A DNA stretch of 64,000 bases, from assembly GCA_019722365.1 (NCBI GenBank), contig JADFUC010002235.1, positions 1 through 64,000 of the forward strand, read 5' to 3'. The translations under genes and the position numbers were made by a program. Under the pieces are notes generated by a model. That model did no database searches and was not told where the DNA came from. It saw only the letters and a program-made list of their open reading frames with translations. The stretch comes from Lithospermum erythrorhizon (taxonomy: Eukaryota > Streptophyta > Magnoliopsida > Boraginales > Boraginaceae). Below are positions 33,445 to 46,509 of the stretch, piece after piece (positions within the stretch are counted from its first letter, which is position 1; each line of letters starts with the position of its first letter).

Positions 33445-35569
33445 TGTAACGACACACTTGAGTCATTTTGCCCCCAGTGAAGTCATTATAATCGGAACAC
33501 GAGACTCCACCAAGCGATGGGCATTTCAGTTTAAAACTACTCGTTTTCCTTCAAAAATATGATTACATATAATATTTCCAAAATAATCCAAAGTTTAAAA
33601 ATTTGCAATCCATCGGGTGATATCTAACCAATAACTCCATATATATATACAACGCCCAAATAAACTTGATAATGCGGAAGGCTACAAAGAGAGTAAAATG
33701 CATGCTGAATACCAAAATGAGCAACCGCCGACAAAGGCTAAAGTTTCAAAAGTAAAATACAACATCCAAAGCAGGTTGGCGGCATAACAAAAGAGGCTGT
33801 GAGGATCCTACGACCACCGATGCTCACTAGCCACCGTGAAACTCTCAGCGGCCAGCAGCAGTGGCCGTCATCGGCAGCACAAATGAAATGTCGCCCAAAG
33901 CGAAAAGGGGGTGTAACCCGCGAAACTTAGTAGGAAACTTAACACATGGGTAGACTTACCATACGGGCAGAGTCGGTCAATAATATAATAGTCACATGAA
34001 TAAAATACATATGTCCGGGATACCTAATAAGGTCATCTGACATAATTCCACACGAGGAAGTCTTAGACATAACATGAAGATATAATAGAGGTTTGATGGC
34101 GCACAATTCGAGAGAAAGGAAATCAAGAGACTTCAATGGCGACTAAAACTCTAGTAAATTAAAACCTCTACACCGTATACCAACCTCTAATGCGCATATG
34201 CCGATCCGTCTACTGCGGGGAATGGACTAATCAATAATCACCCAGCATACGCGATATAAGGCCAAAACCCCTTGACTTATACACAAGTATAAGGCATACG
34301 CTTATACACAAAGTATAAAGGCACGCTCTGATCACGCTAAGTATAAGGCACGGCGCCACACTAAGTATAAAAGGCAAACGCTGACTTTATACGAGTATAA
34401 AGGTCGATAATAGATACATGTCCTCTGAGGAGAGTCGCTTTAACCCACTAATCTAATGTCCAGGCTAAAGGTGGCGTCACGATATTGAGGCCTCGAACTC
34501 CGGCATAACCTAAACACTACTCTGCTCCCAAAGCGGTATTACGACATGCGGCTAAAACATCGCACTTGTAAATCAGCTCGCGGCGGCCCGTGAGCCCGCA
34601 AGCGTACCAAAAAGTGCCGACAAGGTACGGGCGTACAATGGTGCGACAAGGCCCACAAAGTTGAGAAATATAAGTTGGGAGTTCGAAGCCATCGCTTACC
34701 TCGAAGCCAATCTTGGCGCCACAAAAATAAATCACATAATCATATCATAGCTCACACAAATAAATCACGTATAATCATACAAGCAATCACGTATCTTTGA
34801 TACCGTAATCATGCTCGCGTCGCACGTATCTCGCGATTTAAAATGAATACGTAAGGTAACACCGTGAGATAAGTAGTCCTCTGCTTAGCTACCCTGGCGT
34901 CCTCGAACACAATCACATTAGCGCCACTTTCATGATCAGCGCCTAAGCGAAACACCGAAAGTATAGCGAGACCTACTACTGCTTGCGTTCTAAAAGATAT
35001 ATAACCAATTCTTAGTAGAACTATTTCCAAACGGTCTAACATAGCTTGGATAAACTATATAAATTATAATCCCCGCCGGGCCTGTAAATTGATTCCCGCT
35101 AAAAATTCCATCTTATTACTTTGCTCATTCTGAAATCAACTTATAAGCCATTCTAATTGTCAATGAGTCTAATTAACAACTATACTCCCAAAATATCAAT
35201 TATAACAACACAGGAATTACGCTTTTCAATCTAACTCCCTTTAATCAATTTTAAATTACCAATTTAACCTCGCGATAGCTACAATAAGATTGATTAAACT
35301 TCCCTACATTTAAAGAGTGTAGAAAAATATCGCGAGAAAGTCAACTAAAAACCTAAAAAGTCAGCACCATGCGTCCTCAAACAACCTACACATCGAGCGA
35401 CTTGATCTAACCCAACTTTCGAATTGTTCCGTCTGTACTACTAAATTATAAATGTAATTAAAATTTCGAAATAATTCTGAGAAATAATATTATTGAGAAA
35501 TTATTTATACTATCTCTAGGTCCGCCACGAATGAAAAATATTAATTTTTTAACGTAGCAGGGTTATACA
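33445..35569 (-). mobile_element. Ty3-gypsy solo LTR, minus strand (family B)
   Basis: Plus-strand ends are TGTAACGACACAC and GGTTATACA, the inverse of the TGTAATAACC...CGTTACA termini of family B. The flanks are identical 5-bp TSDs CGTTA (33440-33444 and 35570-35574). No internal region is present, so it is a solo LTR. It keeps the inverted minisatellite (34255-34410) and the conserved end block, but is about 1.1 kb shorter than the 3.3-kb copies. Minus-strand frames at 33939, 34517 and 34809 carry no domain. Confidence 0.85.
34255..34410 (-). repeat. Minisatellite of the family B LTR
   Basis: About five diverged units with an AGTATAAGGC core and spacing near 25-32 bp, the inverted counterpart of the arrays at 4107-4345 and 46358-46509. 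Confidence 0.65.
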
Positions 35570-35574
35570 CGTTA

Positions 35575-36989
35575 ATCGCCGTTCGATTAATATTCACCGC
35601 CTAAGTTGATCATGGATATGATGGGTGATGATATATGTCGAGAATTGATAGGAGTGTGGGGAGGACCGTATAAATACTATCAAAAATTGATATCATTTGA
35701 CATGAGTAATGCATTATCCAAAGAATGAGACATCATTACGATCTTAAAAGGCGTGCTTACTAAGATCGTGAAGTAAGGGTGTGTTTAATGAAGTTAAAAC
35801 CTGATGGATGAAATCTTTCAATCTTGTATGCCAAAGTAATTTAGATTTCTACCTTAATTGTCACTAGTTGATTAAGTGACCACAGTAAGAATTGTGTTCA
35901 ATGTAGTTGAAAGCAATGAATGGAATAAATTCACATATTGAAAGTTGTTACTTCACCTTTAAATTAAATTTATTCATACTCGATTGTGAGACAACAAGAG
36001 TTATGTTTAATGAAACAAACTTTGAAACATCTTGAATGGAATGAGAGTTAATATTATGTCAAAGTAGACATAATTTAACATGGGGTCTAACTTTGAGACT
36101 ATGTCATCATGTGCATAAGCGGAAAGCGGCCGGTATTTATTTCCATCTCTTATAAATTACAATTTATTATGCATTATAGTATCTTCATTATGAAGTAATA
36201 AAGTGAATTAAATATATATGACTTGAATCATTAGTGGCTCCTTAGGAGACACAAATGCAGTGTCAAAACCGCCGGTTATATGCAAGCATTATGTGATAAT
36301 TCCTGATGCATGACTAACACCTAATGCAAAGAGACACATGATGATATGAATAAATCATACTCCTATAGATGGCTTAAAGGTCATACAGGTGAAATAAATT
36401 TGAATACACAGTCAGTATATAACCCGCTCTATTTCGCCTCTAGATAATAAAAATGTAATTCCACTAAAATAAATAATATAGCCATAAATGAATCAAACAT
36501 TTGGTTTTCGACCCGAGTTGAATGTATTCGTTGGTTGACTATCCCAATTGATTTCAAATTTTTTCTTATTACCAGCGTATTTGGCAACATGTGTTTAAAT
36601 CAATGATCCAAAAGAATGTTCTAAATGTGACCGGTGATGATTGATACTTGACATTGTTATTGGAAGTTCACATCTCAAACGAGAATAAAAAGGAAATCGA
36701 TTATACTATCAGTATCCAAGTTGCAAACTTGAGATACAGTATAATGGAGTTAAAATCTCATCTTGATATTTTGATTAAAATCAAAAGGGGTCAAGAGTGA
36801 AGGTGAACCTTGAGTTCCTTAAAGGTTAGTGGGAGCACAACTGCACATAATGTCTTGTACATTGAGTACTAAAGGAATTCTATTACAACGAAGGTAAAAT
36901 ATTAATTGATTATTGTACATCAATAGAAGTCCAATTGCATGTATGTGACCTATTCTATGAATCCACGGAATATAAGCTTAAATGACATT
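35575..36989 (+). other. Copia-type internal remnant, continued
   Basis: Continues the sequence interrupted at 33445. AT-rich, with no recognisable domain and only short frames. Confidence 0.35.
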
Positions 36990-37985
36990 TGTATTTGGAA
37001 ATCAATGAGAATTGGTTCCATTTATTATGCAGATTGCGACAATTGTGTAGCGATTCATTTTACGATTGGGTTAAATGTGATTACGAACTTAGTGTTCAAC
37101 TTAGTAATTGTATATTACTAGTGTGGGTTCTCATGATAATTTAAGGGGTTATAGGCGGTGCTGAATCTTTTCGTGTCGTTATAATAATAATGGTGAATTC
37201 AGTATTATTATTATACAACTTACTAATATCTGAGCACAGAAGATCCTGGACATACGGTGGCGTTGAGTTATATTTCATGTATGAAATTAAAGAGAAGCTA
37301 TATAATTGAGAAATGTATTTCTCAATTGAGGATTACATTTATGTAGAATATCGATTAGTAAAATAGAATCAATTAAATAGTTATTTAATTGGTTAGAAAA
37401 ACTAGTATTGCTCGATAACTTGAAGATTATTGATATTGACTCATTACTATTTAATTAGCTTAATTAAATAGTTCAACTCATTAACCCAACTCATTAGTGT
37501 CTTACTTGAACTAATAGAGTTAACGAGTGAAACTAATACTTAGGGTTGCTTATTGGGCTTGTTTTAACTTTGGCCACATATAAAACTTGAGCTTTAAGGT
37601 TTTCATCGTAAGTTTTGTAAACTTTTCACCAAAAACCTAGTAGCCGCTACCACTTTGGCGAAATTCTCCCGGGAATTTTGGGGTTTTCCCAGTTTTTGTT
37701 AAATCGCTTGTTTACTAGCATAAGATTAGTTCTTGATTCGATCCCTCACGGGTGTGGACTAACTAGAGATGTCTAAATACGATTGATATTACAACAAGGT
37801 ATGAAGAAGTCAAATTCACGTTGTGAATTTGAGCGTGTGGATTTGGTTTAAGATTTACTCCCATTGCTGTAAGTCCTCTGTTCGCTGAATTTAATTATAT
37901 GTTTTATATAAATAATGTAGTATGCGCTTTAAAGATCATAGGCTAATAGTTTGTATTTATCTTTCACCATATCCATAGTAATTTT
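36990..37985 (+). mobile_element. Copia-type LTR (family A), plus copy
   Basis: Begins TGTATTTGGAAATCAATGAG and follows the 62600-64000 copy, and the inverted 1853-3238 copy, through the shared blocks TATTACTAGTGTGGGTTCTC, ATTTCATGTATGAAAT (37272-37287) and TTGTTTACTAGCATAA. Similarity ends near TATCCATAGTAATTTT (about 37985). Confidence 0.7.
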
Positions 37986-38589
37986 CTTCAATTTTGTTTG
38001 TTAAGCAATAATGCATTATGAAGCTTAAAAATTGAATAAAATCTATGATAGATTAAACTCTATAATAAATAGATTCTCTTATTGACAAAGGCGACTACGT
38101 GAGGTCCGTTTCTCATGAGTTAGGACCTCAAATGAGTGAGTGGTTGGAATCTATTACATGACAATATGGTTCACCGTATGCCATGTCAGGATCATGTGTT
38201 GTACATCACGACATGACGCCTTACGATTCCATAAAGGAATTGTGGGGTTTTTTACTAAAAAAAAAGGTATTCACGGATTGAAATAAACTTTATAGTGGTA
38301 ACTATAGTTCTGGAAATAGATGGAGTTGTGAGAATGGATGCTTCGCCTAGAGGCTGAATGTGAAAATAGTGGTATGGGCCGGTTGTCCCATATGAGACAC
38401 TATTAGCCAAGTAATTCATGAATAGGGCTGAGTTTGATATACTCGTGGAGTAAATTAAAGAATATGCATTTGATCAGATAGATGTGTTTTAACACACTTT
38501 TAGTTGTGTTGTAAACCTGCCCGATAGTAACCCGAGAAGTGGCTAACTGCCACAAAATCTGAGATAGTCACTAGAAATACCAAAACGAG
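37986..38589 (+). other. Unassigned retroelement interior
   Basis: No long frame or recognised motif. Its position between an LTR and copia RT wording suggests decayed copia interior. Confidence 0.35.
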
Positions 38590-39571
38590 GTTTTGTCCTT
38601 GTTACACTTAACTAGTGGGTTTTCGACCACTGAGTGTAAGTGGGTATTTGTGAGGAAACTGGACCCAGATGGTAATGTCCACAATTTCAAAGCAAAGCTT
38701 GTGGCAAAAGGCTTAAAACCCATTTTGCACATAGCTATGTATGACTATACCAGGATAATCTTAGCCATCGCTGATTCCATGGTTGAGAGACAAAGTAGAT
38801 GGATGTAAAGTCAACTTGCAAGTAGTATTCTAGATTATGATATGATTGTGATCATTACCTTTCCAACTTTACATGTCTTAAAGGACCTAAGAATTTAATC
38901 GTCTTAAAGGTTCCTGTGGACTTGAAGCGAAGCATCTCGGGTTAATATATTCTTGTGTGATTAAATCCAAAGGTTTGATTTCATGAGATCCAGAAAAAAC
39001 TGAACAATGCAAGGTTCGGTAGGAGCTAGGTCATTTACTATCTAGAATAAGTTAAGCGATTCAGTTAGACAAAGTAATTTTTTGTTTTACGCTCTGGTGG
39101 TAACTACGTTATATGAATGCTAATCCATTCATATAGTCGTTTATTGTTTCACAATTGGTTGAAATAATAATCCCAAGGCAAGTCTATAGTTTCTAAAGAG
39201 GCAACCTGGCGTTGACAACTCTTTAAGTCTAGAAACATAAGATAACCATTTTCCCTAGTCAGATGTTGATGGTTTTGGGGCAACTAGCATTTGATGACCG
39301 GCAGTGGTGATTGTCGTTTGGATCATGAAGAAGCTGTCAATCTTCGTCACATCAAGTTTTGCATAGCAAGGAGCTAGATTGACGTACCAAAATCATAGAA
39401 GATATGTATATCTGTGTCCTATGATATTTGCTTAGAACTATTAATTTTGGCAATTCTAAGACCTGTGTATATAACTATCTATATTATATAAGTTATGTGC
39501 TTTGACTTTGTTAAATGCGTGCTTGAGGATCATAACGGCATGTTAGGTAACACAGTGAGTATAGTAGTAGA
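38590..39571 (+). pseudogene. Copia reverse transcriptase/RNase H remnant
   Basis: A 71-residue frame (38593-38808) contains KWVFVRKLDPDGNVHNFKAK followed by LVAKG, the N-terminal Ty1-copia RT motif. It then continues with TRIILAIADS, which corresponds to the VRIILAIA segment after a deletion of some 30 residues. From 38811 on only scraps remain, including a possible HIK-type RNase H trace near 39350. An AGTAGTAGA stretch precedes the LTR at 39572 and may be the polypurine tract. Confidence 0.8.
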
Positions 39572-40450
39572 TGTTAATATATTATAAAAGAAATGGAATT
39601 GTATATTGGTTTCTTTAATTATGCCATTTGCGATAATTGTTGTAACAATTCATTTACTAATTTTAGCTAAATAAGATTACTCAAACTAAGTGTTCATTGT
39701 AGTAAATTATAAATTACTAAATCGGCACTCGTGATAATACGAGTTATGCAGTTGGTAGATAAATGCGTAATCATTATAATAATAATAATGGTCAATTATA
39801 TTGTTATGACATATATTATCACGAGCTTGAAATCAGCACATAGAGTGACGTTGAGTTTTATTTCATGTATGAAATTAAATCGTGATTGCTAAATTGAGAG
39901 TTGATTGAAATCAACGAGATACTCAATCGAGAGTTTTACATTGATAATGTAAGATACAAATTGGACGAGACCGAATCAATTAACTTGCTAGTTTAATTGA
40001 TGGTTTAACTAGTAAAGCTCATTAGTAACTTGTTAGTTAACGGTCAAGCTATTTGGGTTAAAAGGGAGTGGACTATATAAGGAGTTTCATAAGATGAAAA
40101 ACCTAATTTTATTTTCCATCATCCACCTCCTCCATTATAACCGCCTTCCCCGCCTGTGGTCAAGCTCATCGAAGCCATTTTGGCTTGATTTTTGTTCTCA
40201 ATTATTCTTGAGGTTACAGAAAATCAATCGTAGCGATTCACCGCTCCTCGTGTGGACCAATTGGAGGCATCTACCATTTGTGGTGCTAATTGCTAAGGAT
40301 AACAAAAGAGGCTTCGTGAGAGAAAAGTTGGTGACTTCGGATTTAACATTTGTAAGTTCTCGTACTCATATGCATGCATATATGTTTTGTTCGTAATTTG
40401 ATTATATACATTTGAATGATCTGTATGCTTTTTGTTTATGTTTATGAACA
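39572..40450 (+). mobile_element. Copia-type 3' LTR
   Basis: Starts TGTTAATATATTATAAAAG after decayed RT/RNase H and so is a 3' LTR. It shares with 30479-31345 the blocks GCGATAATTGTTGTAACAATTC and the palindrome ATTTCATGTATGAAAT (39860-39875). A 100-residue frame at 40094-40396 lies in its R/U5 part and has no domain. The 3' end is uncertain. Confidence 0.65.
40074..40081 (+). promoter_or_regulatory. LTR TATA box
   Basis: TATATAAG in the expected U3 position, followed by a leader with AAAACCTAATTTT and pyrimidine-rich sequence as in other LTRs of the window. Confidence 0.5.
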
Positions 40451-42130
40451 AGTTTTTCAATAAATTTCCAACAAAAAGATGCCTTTGTATTCCTCACAGT
40501 CTCAAAGAAACCTAATCAGTTTCAAAGACATAAGCCACGTTGGCTATCACATTGAGACAACATGTGAAAGAAGAATTGAATACTTACTGTTGCGAGTACA
40601 TCACATGGTAAAATGTTATATTGAGAAATAATTACCATCATTCTCATGTGGAACCAAAGGAAAAGATTGTCGACAGTAAATGTTGTATGCAGAAAAGTCA
40701 CATATGATGCAAACAATATGAGGATCATAATTTTATCTCGCAAGCAGGTAGAAATATATTTATGAATGGCGAAGAAAAAAAGATGCAATCAAGAGTAGGT
40801 TAAATTCACAATACAAGTGGGACATTTAGACTTGAAGTCTAATAAAATATAATCTAATGCAGTATATATGGGTATACGTACAAATAAAGTAAGAGTTGTC
40901 ACAAAATATTTGTACCGGAAGAACTAAATGGTATAAAGTGTACTTGCACGATAGAGTATCCGCAATTGTATTTATTTGGTAACAATAAGATATAGCCTCT
41001 TGAGATGCATATATGACTTGTGTTGTTATAGCATGCAAAGAAATAAGCATGTTGTAAATTTAGCAAGCTTAGAAATAAGTATACATGAACATGTAGAAGT
41101 ATTTATGATGCCTGAAGCCCGTATTCTATATTCGAAGTGCTTCCGGTTGAGTTAATGTGAGAAATATTTGAATAAATTTAAAGTCATCCGAAAGATGGAT
41201 TACAAGTTCAAACTGCATTAATAGACACTTATTTTGTATTATGATTTTATGCATTATCACATGAATATACAAGTCTATCGATTGGATTTCATACATGTTT
41301 AACTTTTAATTTATATGATGCCTTATGTGATTATATGATCTATTTATTTACTTATTATGTGGTATGAGACATTTGAATTATTAATAGTAAGTTGATATTG
41401 ATATTTCACATTTTTTGATTTCTTTGTCATTATTGATGACATAAGTAATCATGATACTACTGAAGATGCAATTATACTTTATGGAGACTCTAGAAGAGTT
41501 CTCAATGACTAAGTTATCATGAATCTGAGAAACTCTTGTAAGGTTGCTCGATAACTAGACAATAAGTCTAGAAATAGATCTGGAAAGAAATACTTTGTGA
41601 AGGTACATATTACTTATGCAAGTCGCCCAGGCGTTGACAGTATGAAACATGATAGAAATATTTTCATCTTAATCCCAAGCTGAGATTCGCGAGAGACAAT
41701 TAATATCTAGTTTTTGAAATATGAACTTGGTCACGAAGTACAGTTCTAATATATATCTAACAACTAATACATGATTGTATCATAAATGCGATATTGATAA
41801 GCGCTTGTAAGCGTTATTTGATCTTCTATTTGAATAATCGACACTGTGATACAAATGGAGGAGATATGCATTATACTCTTTCCACTTCACGAGTTTTTCT
41901 TAGTAAGGTTTTTTTTTTTTTTTTTTTTAATGAAATGATTTACTTGAAGCATATCTAAAGAGAAATATAATCTTTTACTCCGTATTTCACTAGGTTTTTA
42001 TCCCACGGGATTTTCCTAGTGACTATTTAACCAAAGATGGTTATACGAATGATCTTACATGACATTGTATTTACATGTAAAGATCGGGAGAAAAGTTTAT
42101 AAATGACAATTTAAGTGTATGACTTAAAAC
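40451..42130 (+). other. Copia scraps with a T20 run
   Basis: Mostly unrecognisable. Around 41862-41905 TGCATTATACTCTTTCC and TTCACGAGTTTTTCTTAGTAAGG match wording also found before the 3' LTR at 56490-56530, so this is the 3' non-coding end of the same kind of copia element. A run of 20 T lies at 41909-41928. Minus-strand frames at 40522 and 40826 show no domain. Confidence 0.45.
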
Positions 42131-42425
42131 ATTATTGGAACTCCTGAAGAGCTTCCAAGAGTTGTAAACTTCTTGAAGAAATAATTTGAGATGAAATACA
42201 ATTGCTAAATCACATTGAGTACCCCAACAATTATAATATCACCTGTTGTGAACAATGGTCCACTAATGCCAAGAGATAGTACAAAAAGAATTATTTGGTC
42301 CCGAAGTACCATATATAAGTGCTATTGAAGTAGTGATATATATTAGGAGTAAATACCAACACGAAGGCATTGAAATGAAGTTAAATGTATAAGGGATATA
42401 AGATTGTTCGGTGAACTGTTCAATT
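42131..42425 (+). pseudogene. Copia RT/RNase H connection fragment
   Basis: The plus strand reads GTPEELPRVVNFLKK, a stop, then FEMKY, and after a gap GPEVPYISAI and, in other frames, RRH-NEVKCIRD-like wording. These are the palm-to-connection motifs of plant copia RT (FEMK.LG and GPEVPYLSAIGALMYLA). The fragment lies after the 3' non-coding type sequence at 41862-42060, an order that is not colinear with one element and implies rearrangement or two elements. Confidence 0.65.
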
Positions 42426-42553
42426 GAAATCTGATTGATTATGCAAATGCATGATATTTATATGATCTCATTAGTTATCACATACGTTGTAATACTTGTT
42501 AAGGTATGTGCGTTATTATAATATTATTTGGGGTAGAAGTTGAGTTTATGTTT

Positions 42554-44740
42554 TGTAACGACCACTTCCCAGTGGAGCCCCCAGAGAGTTGGGACCGTCG
42601 TCAACTTTGAATAATCGAGTCACCCGGCTTGATGGATACTTGACAAAAGTGACTTCATTTAACGTGATAATAAAAATAATACAACTTCGTCCATGGTGAA
42701 CTAATAACTTCTATGTGAAAAGTAATATAAATACAACATCAAACAACTTGTTTTACAACTCGAGACAACAATATTGTAACAAAAACTCCAAGAAGATAAA
42801 AAGTATGACTATGAGTTGAAGCCACCCGTCTCCGCCTCGGCGGTGAGCTACTCGGCCAATGCATCTCGGTCATCCCGCAACAACCTAGGCATAAAACGCC
42901 CGCCCATAGGGAAAATAGGGAGTCAGCTAGGAAGCTGAGTGAATACAAATATCAGTTAACCCTTATATTTAAAGCGAGGATAATTGAGTCCGCACTTATT
43001 TAAAGACTATATACCTCAAGAGTTATATTTTATATGCTACTCTCAACACAAGATAAATCTCTTTCATAAACCGACTAACGCCAATAAACCAGTACCACGT
43101 CAACAACTTACTAGAAATTTTACCTTAATCATAGAATATCTCTACATTTGTTATCTTTAAAGTATAGCTAATTCCCGATATAACATACAACTCAAACATA
43201 CCACAACTCAACATTTCTATTCGACCACTTATCTTTAGTTAACAAAAGTGCTACTCCAGTATAGTCATACACCTCTATGACATCGAATGTTTATCATAGG
43301 AACCTCGAATCATTTCGTATCTTAATACAAGTGAGCAGCAGTATATCTTAAATCAAGATAACTTAGAAATGCGAATTATCTCACCAAATTCTTCATTTAG
43401 TCTCACGGAACTTATTCACCTGATGGTAGCATCTACGTCATTGGTTAGATCATAACATATACTTACTTACATTTTGAATCCAGCACTACTATATATAAAA
43501 TATACATCAACATTATATGGATTAACGTGAGCATTCGGTTGTAAATTTTTATACTAATGCCCTGTTCAAAATTCTCTCAACCATTAACCAACTCAACTTC
43601 TAACCTTAAAGGATGTATATGATTAATACCAACCTAGGATACGCAAGAAAAATACGATAATATTATCAATAATCATGAAAACTAATTCGACATAATTTCA
43701 TGAGAGCATCAAGCCTGTCAGTATGATATTCATAACCAATAAATGATCGTAACACGAGATCATACAACACCATAGAAAATTTAAACAACATGTCAAGATA
43801 TAATACAAAGTCCCCGATAAAGAGGCACACCATACTTTGAGAATAAAATCACGAGAGACTCAACAGCGACTATAACTTTCTGATGCGTCAAACCATATCT
43901 ATCTCATGACTATGTCACCTCGAAGTCAAGTATAACTCAGCAGTACCTCCGGCAACTATCAAAGTACCTGACTAAGCGTCTCACAATCAAAAATCAGCGG
44001 GAATCGCCGATAGGCCATAAATCTGAGAAGTGCCCGTAAGTACGAGAACACGAAGCATGACCGGGCCATAAAACACAAAGCGTAAGTTGAGAGTTCAAGC
44101 TATTCTTTACCTCGAAGCAAATCTTGACGCCACGAGAAATACAATCACACATAATCATATCATGGCTCACGCCCGATAGATCACATAATCATACAGCAGC
44201 GACAAGTATACTATTCTCACATAATCATACCCCGCTGATGACATGTTTCACCTGATCTAAAGCCGAGTCACCTTGGTTACTTGCTTGATAAACGTCGTCC
44301 CAATCGATCAGTGCCTTTCCAGCATTCAGCGTCTAATCAAAACACCCGAAATTACAATTACTACTCGCCTTGATTTTATTTATCTTAATTAAATTTAGGC
44401 TTTTCAGCCATTTGTTACAAATTAGAAACCCAAGTATAGATTCTTCAACATGTTTCAAAGACTATTAAAATGGCCAATTTCATTATCGACTAAATCCCAT
44501 AATCAAATTGACACATAGCAAAATAACATTTTTCAACCAATTACAATCAACTTGATATATGAACTTTTCAAGATCAGGCCGTTTCTAACAACCTCGAATC
44601 CCAGAAGTCAGGTTTACTACTCGAAATCTAATAAAACTAATTTCAACGTATATTAAGTCCATGACTTATAAATCATAATTTCACCTCGGAACAATCTGGC
44701 CAAAGGTCCAATAACATATTTATACTCAGCATTTTGGGAA
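42554..44740 (-). repeat. 3' LTR of the long-LTR element, distal part
   Basis: Begins TGTAACGACC on the plus strand and runs parallel to 50597-53110. The shared block with CGGCCAATGCATCTCGGTCA (42854) recurs inverted at about 5508-5530 and 47700-47725. Similarity to the 50.6-kb LTR resumes at 48041 after the solo LTR. Confidence 0.8.
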
Positions 44741-45847
44741 TGTAATAACCCTTCACGTTGAAAAAACAAAAAACAAATTTAAAATTTTTGATTCGGTGGG
44801 ACAGGTGATAGTATAAATAATATCGATGATAAATATTTTTTGTGATTATTTGAGCCGTGTATATTTATAATTTAGTAGTAATAGCGGGGATAATTAGAGT
44901 TAAGTTAGATCGTTAAATTAGTTCGATGCTTTCGATTCGCGTGATTCCGGACACGAACTCATGTGAAAACTTCAGACTTAAGTGTTAAGTCTTTCATCTT
45001 CATCCACTAATCACCAAGCGTTAAATATCTCCCTCCTTTCCATTCTTTTGGCGAGGCCCCCCTTTGAAGAGCAACAAGAAAATTTTGTCTTCGATAATCG
45101 CGGCTTTATGAGCATAACGTCCTCGAGTTGTTTAAGTAAAGAACTTGACACACTTTCCCTGCGATTCGAGGTAAGAAAGTTAGAGTTTTGGTTGATTTTT
45201 TCTTGGTTGACTTTTAGTTGACTTTTCGAATAACTTAATTATGGATGCTATGATGTATAAGTGATGAATTCATGACTTAAATTCGTTTGAGGATGTTATG
45301 GCGAGTTGACTTTTAGGTTTTTAGTTGACTTTTCCGGGTGATATTTTTCTAAGACTTTAAATGTGTAGGGAGTTAGATTGGGGCCTTATTGTAGCTATTG
45401 TGATATTAAATTGGTGATTTAAAATTGATTAAAGGGAGTTAGGTTGAAAAGTGGCCAATTCGAGAGTTGAGTTGTAATTATTTTGGAGTATAGATTGTTA
45501 ATTAGGGACACCGATTAACGAGAATGACTTATAAGTTGATTTGTAATGATAAAGTAATAAGATGGAATTTAGCGGGGGGATCGATTTGGTTGTGTCAGAT
45601 GGGATTATAATTCGATAGTTTACCGTCGTGTTAATTTGTTTAGAAATCATTCGATTAGAGTTGGTAATGTTTATTCTAGAGCGTAATTCTTGGTATTAGT
45701 TCACAGGTATACTTTACGGGTGTTGTTAGGCCTTGACCGCGGAAGGGGCCGTTCCGTTATCGCGTTCTTCGTGAGGACTTTGTGATAACTAATAAAGGTA
45801 GTACTTATCTCGCGTGTATTACACTTATGTAGTTCACTTTTAAATGG

Positions 45848-45955
45848 TACATGTCTTTGTAATATAATTATGTGTGAATAGTGTACATGTCTTTATAATA
45901 TAATTATGTGTGAATGGTGTACATGTCCTTGTGATATGATTACGTGAGAATGGTA
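45848..45955 (+). repeat. Three tandem 36-bp units
   Basis: GTACATGTCTTTGTAATATA followed by ATTATGTGTGAATAGT is repeated three times with few changes, inside the solo LTR. Confidence 0.8.
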
Positions 45956-46067
45956 TACATGTAATGGTTAATACGGGCCATGTGTGAGTCGCACATATGG
46001 TTATGTGACTACATTACGGCGTTGAAGGCGGCAGGGTAAGTGATGACGAACTCCCACTTATATTTCG

Positions 46068-46205
46068 ATTCTACGTGGCCTTGTCGGCACTGTTGTTTTC
46101 ATGTGGCCTTGTCGGCACTTAGCATGTATTTCTATGGCCTTGTCATTGTTGTTTTCACGTGGCACATGCATTATGTATTTATGTGGCCTTGTCGGCGATT
46201 GTGTG
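46068..46205 (+). repeat. Tandem repeat with GTGGCCTTGTCGGC
   Basis: Four imperfect units of about 30-40 bp with the core ATGTGGCCTTGTCGGCACT. The inverted form (TGCCGACAAGGCCACA) is at 52370-52420, in the opposite-strand LTR. Confidence 0.65.
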
Positions 46206-46357
46206 TTTTGACTTCACGATTGTGAGATGTTTGTGTGCTTGGATATTGTTGGGAGTAGAATAGATGGTTATTGAGGAGTGGTTGGGGAGTTATGTATATG
46301 CTGGTGACTTGAGTATTAGGATATGACCACAGAATTGGGATGGTTATGGGTTAGGTG

Positions 46358-46509
46358 GCGCTTTAAAACGTTGTGTATCGACTTTATATGTCGGTATAAG
46401 GCGTTGTGTATCGACTTTATCGTCGGTATAGGCGTTGTGTACGACTTTATACGTCGGTCTATAGGCGTTGTTTATCAGCTTTATACTTCGATTATAAGAG
46501 CGTTGTAGA
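46358..46509 (+). repeat. Minisatellite of the family B LTR
   Basis: Four to five units of about 32 bp with core CGACTTTATACGTCGGTATA then GGCGTTGTGTAT, the counterpart of 4107-4345. Confidence 0.75.

Noticed and set aside
40094..40396. 100-residue plus-strand ORF as a host gene
   Set aside because: It lies wholly inside a copia LTR just after its TATA box, with no domain and no conservation in related LTRs of the window.
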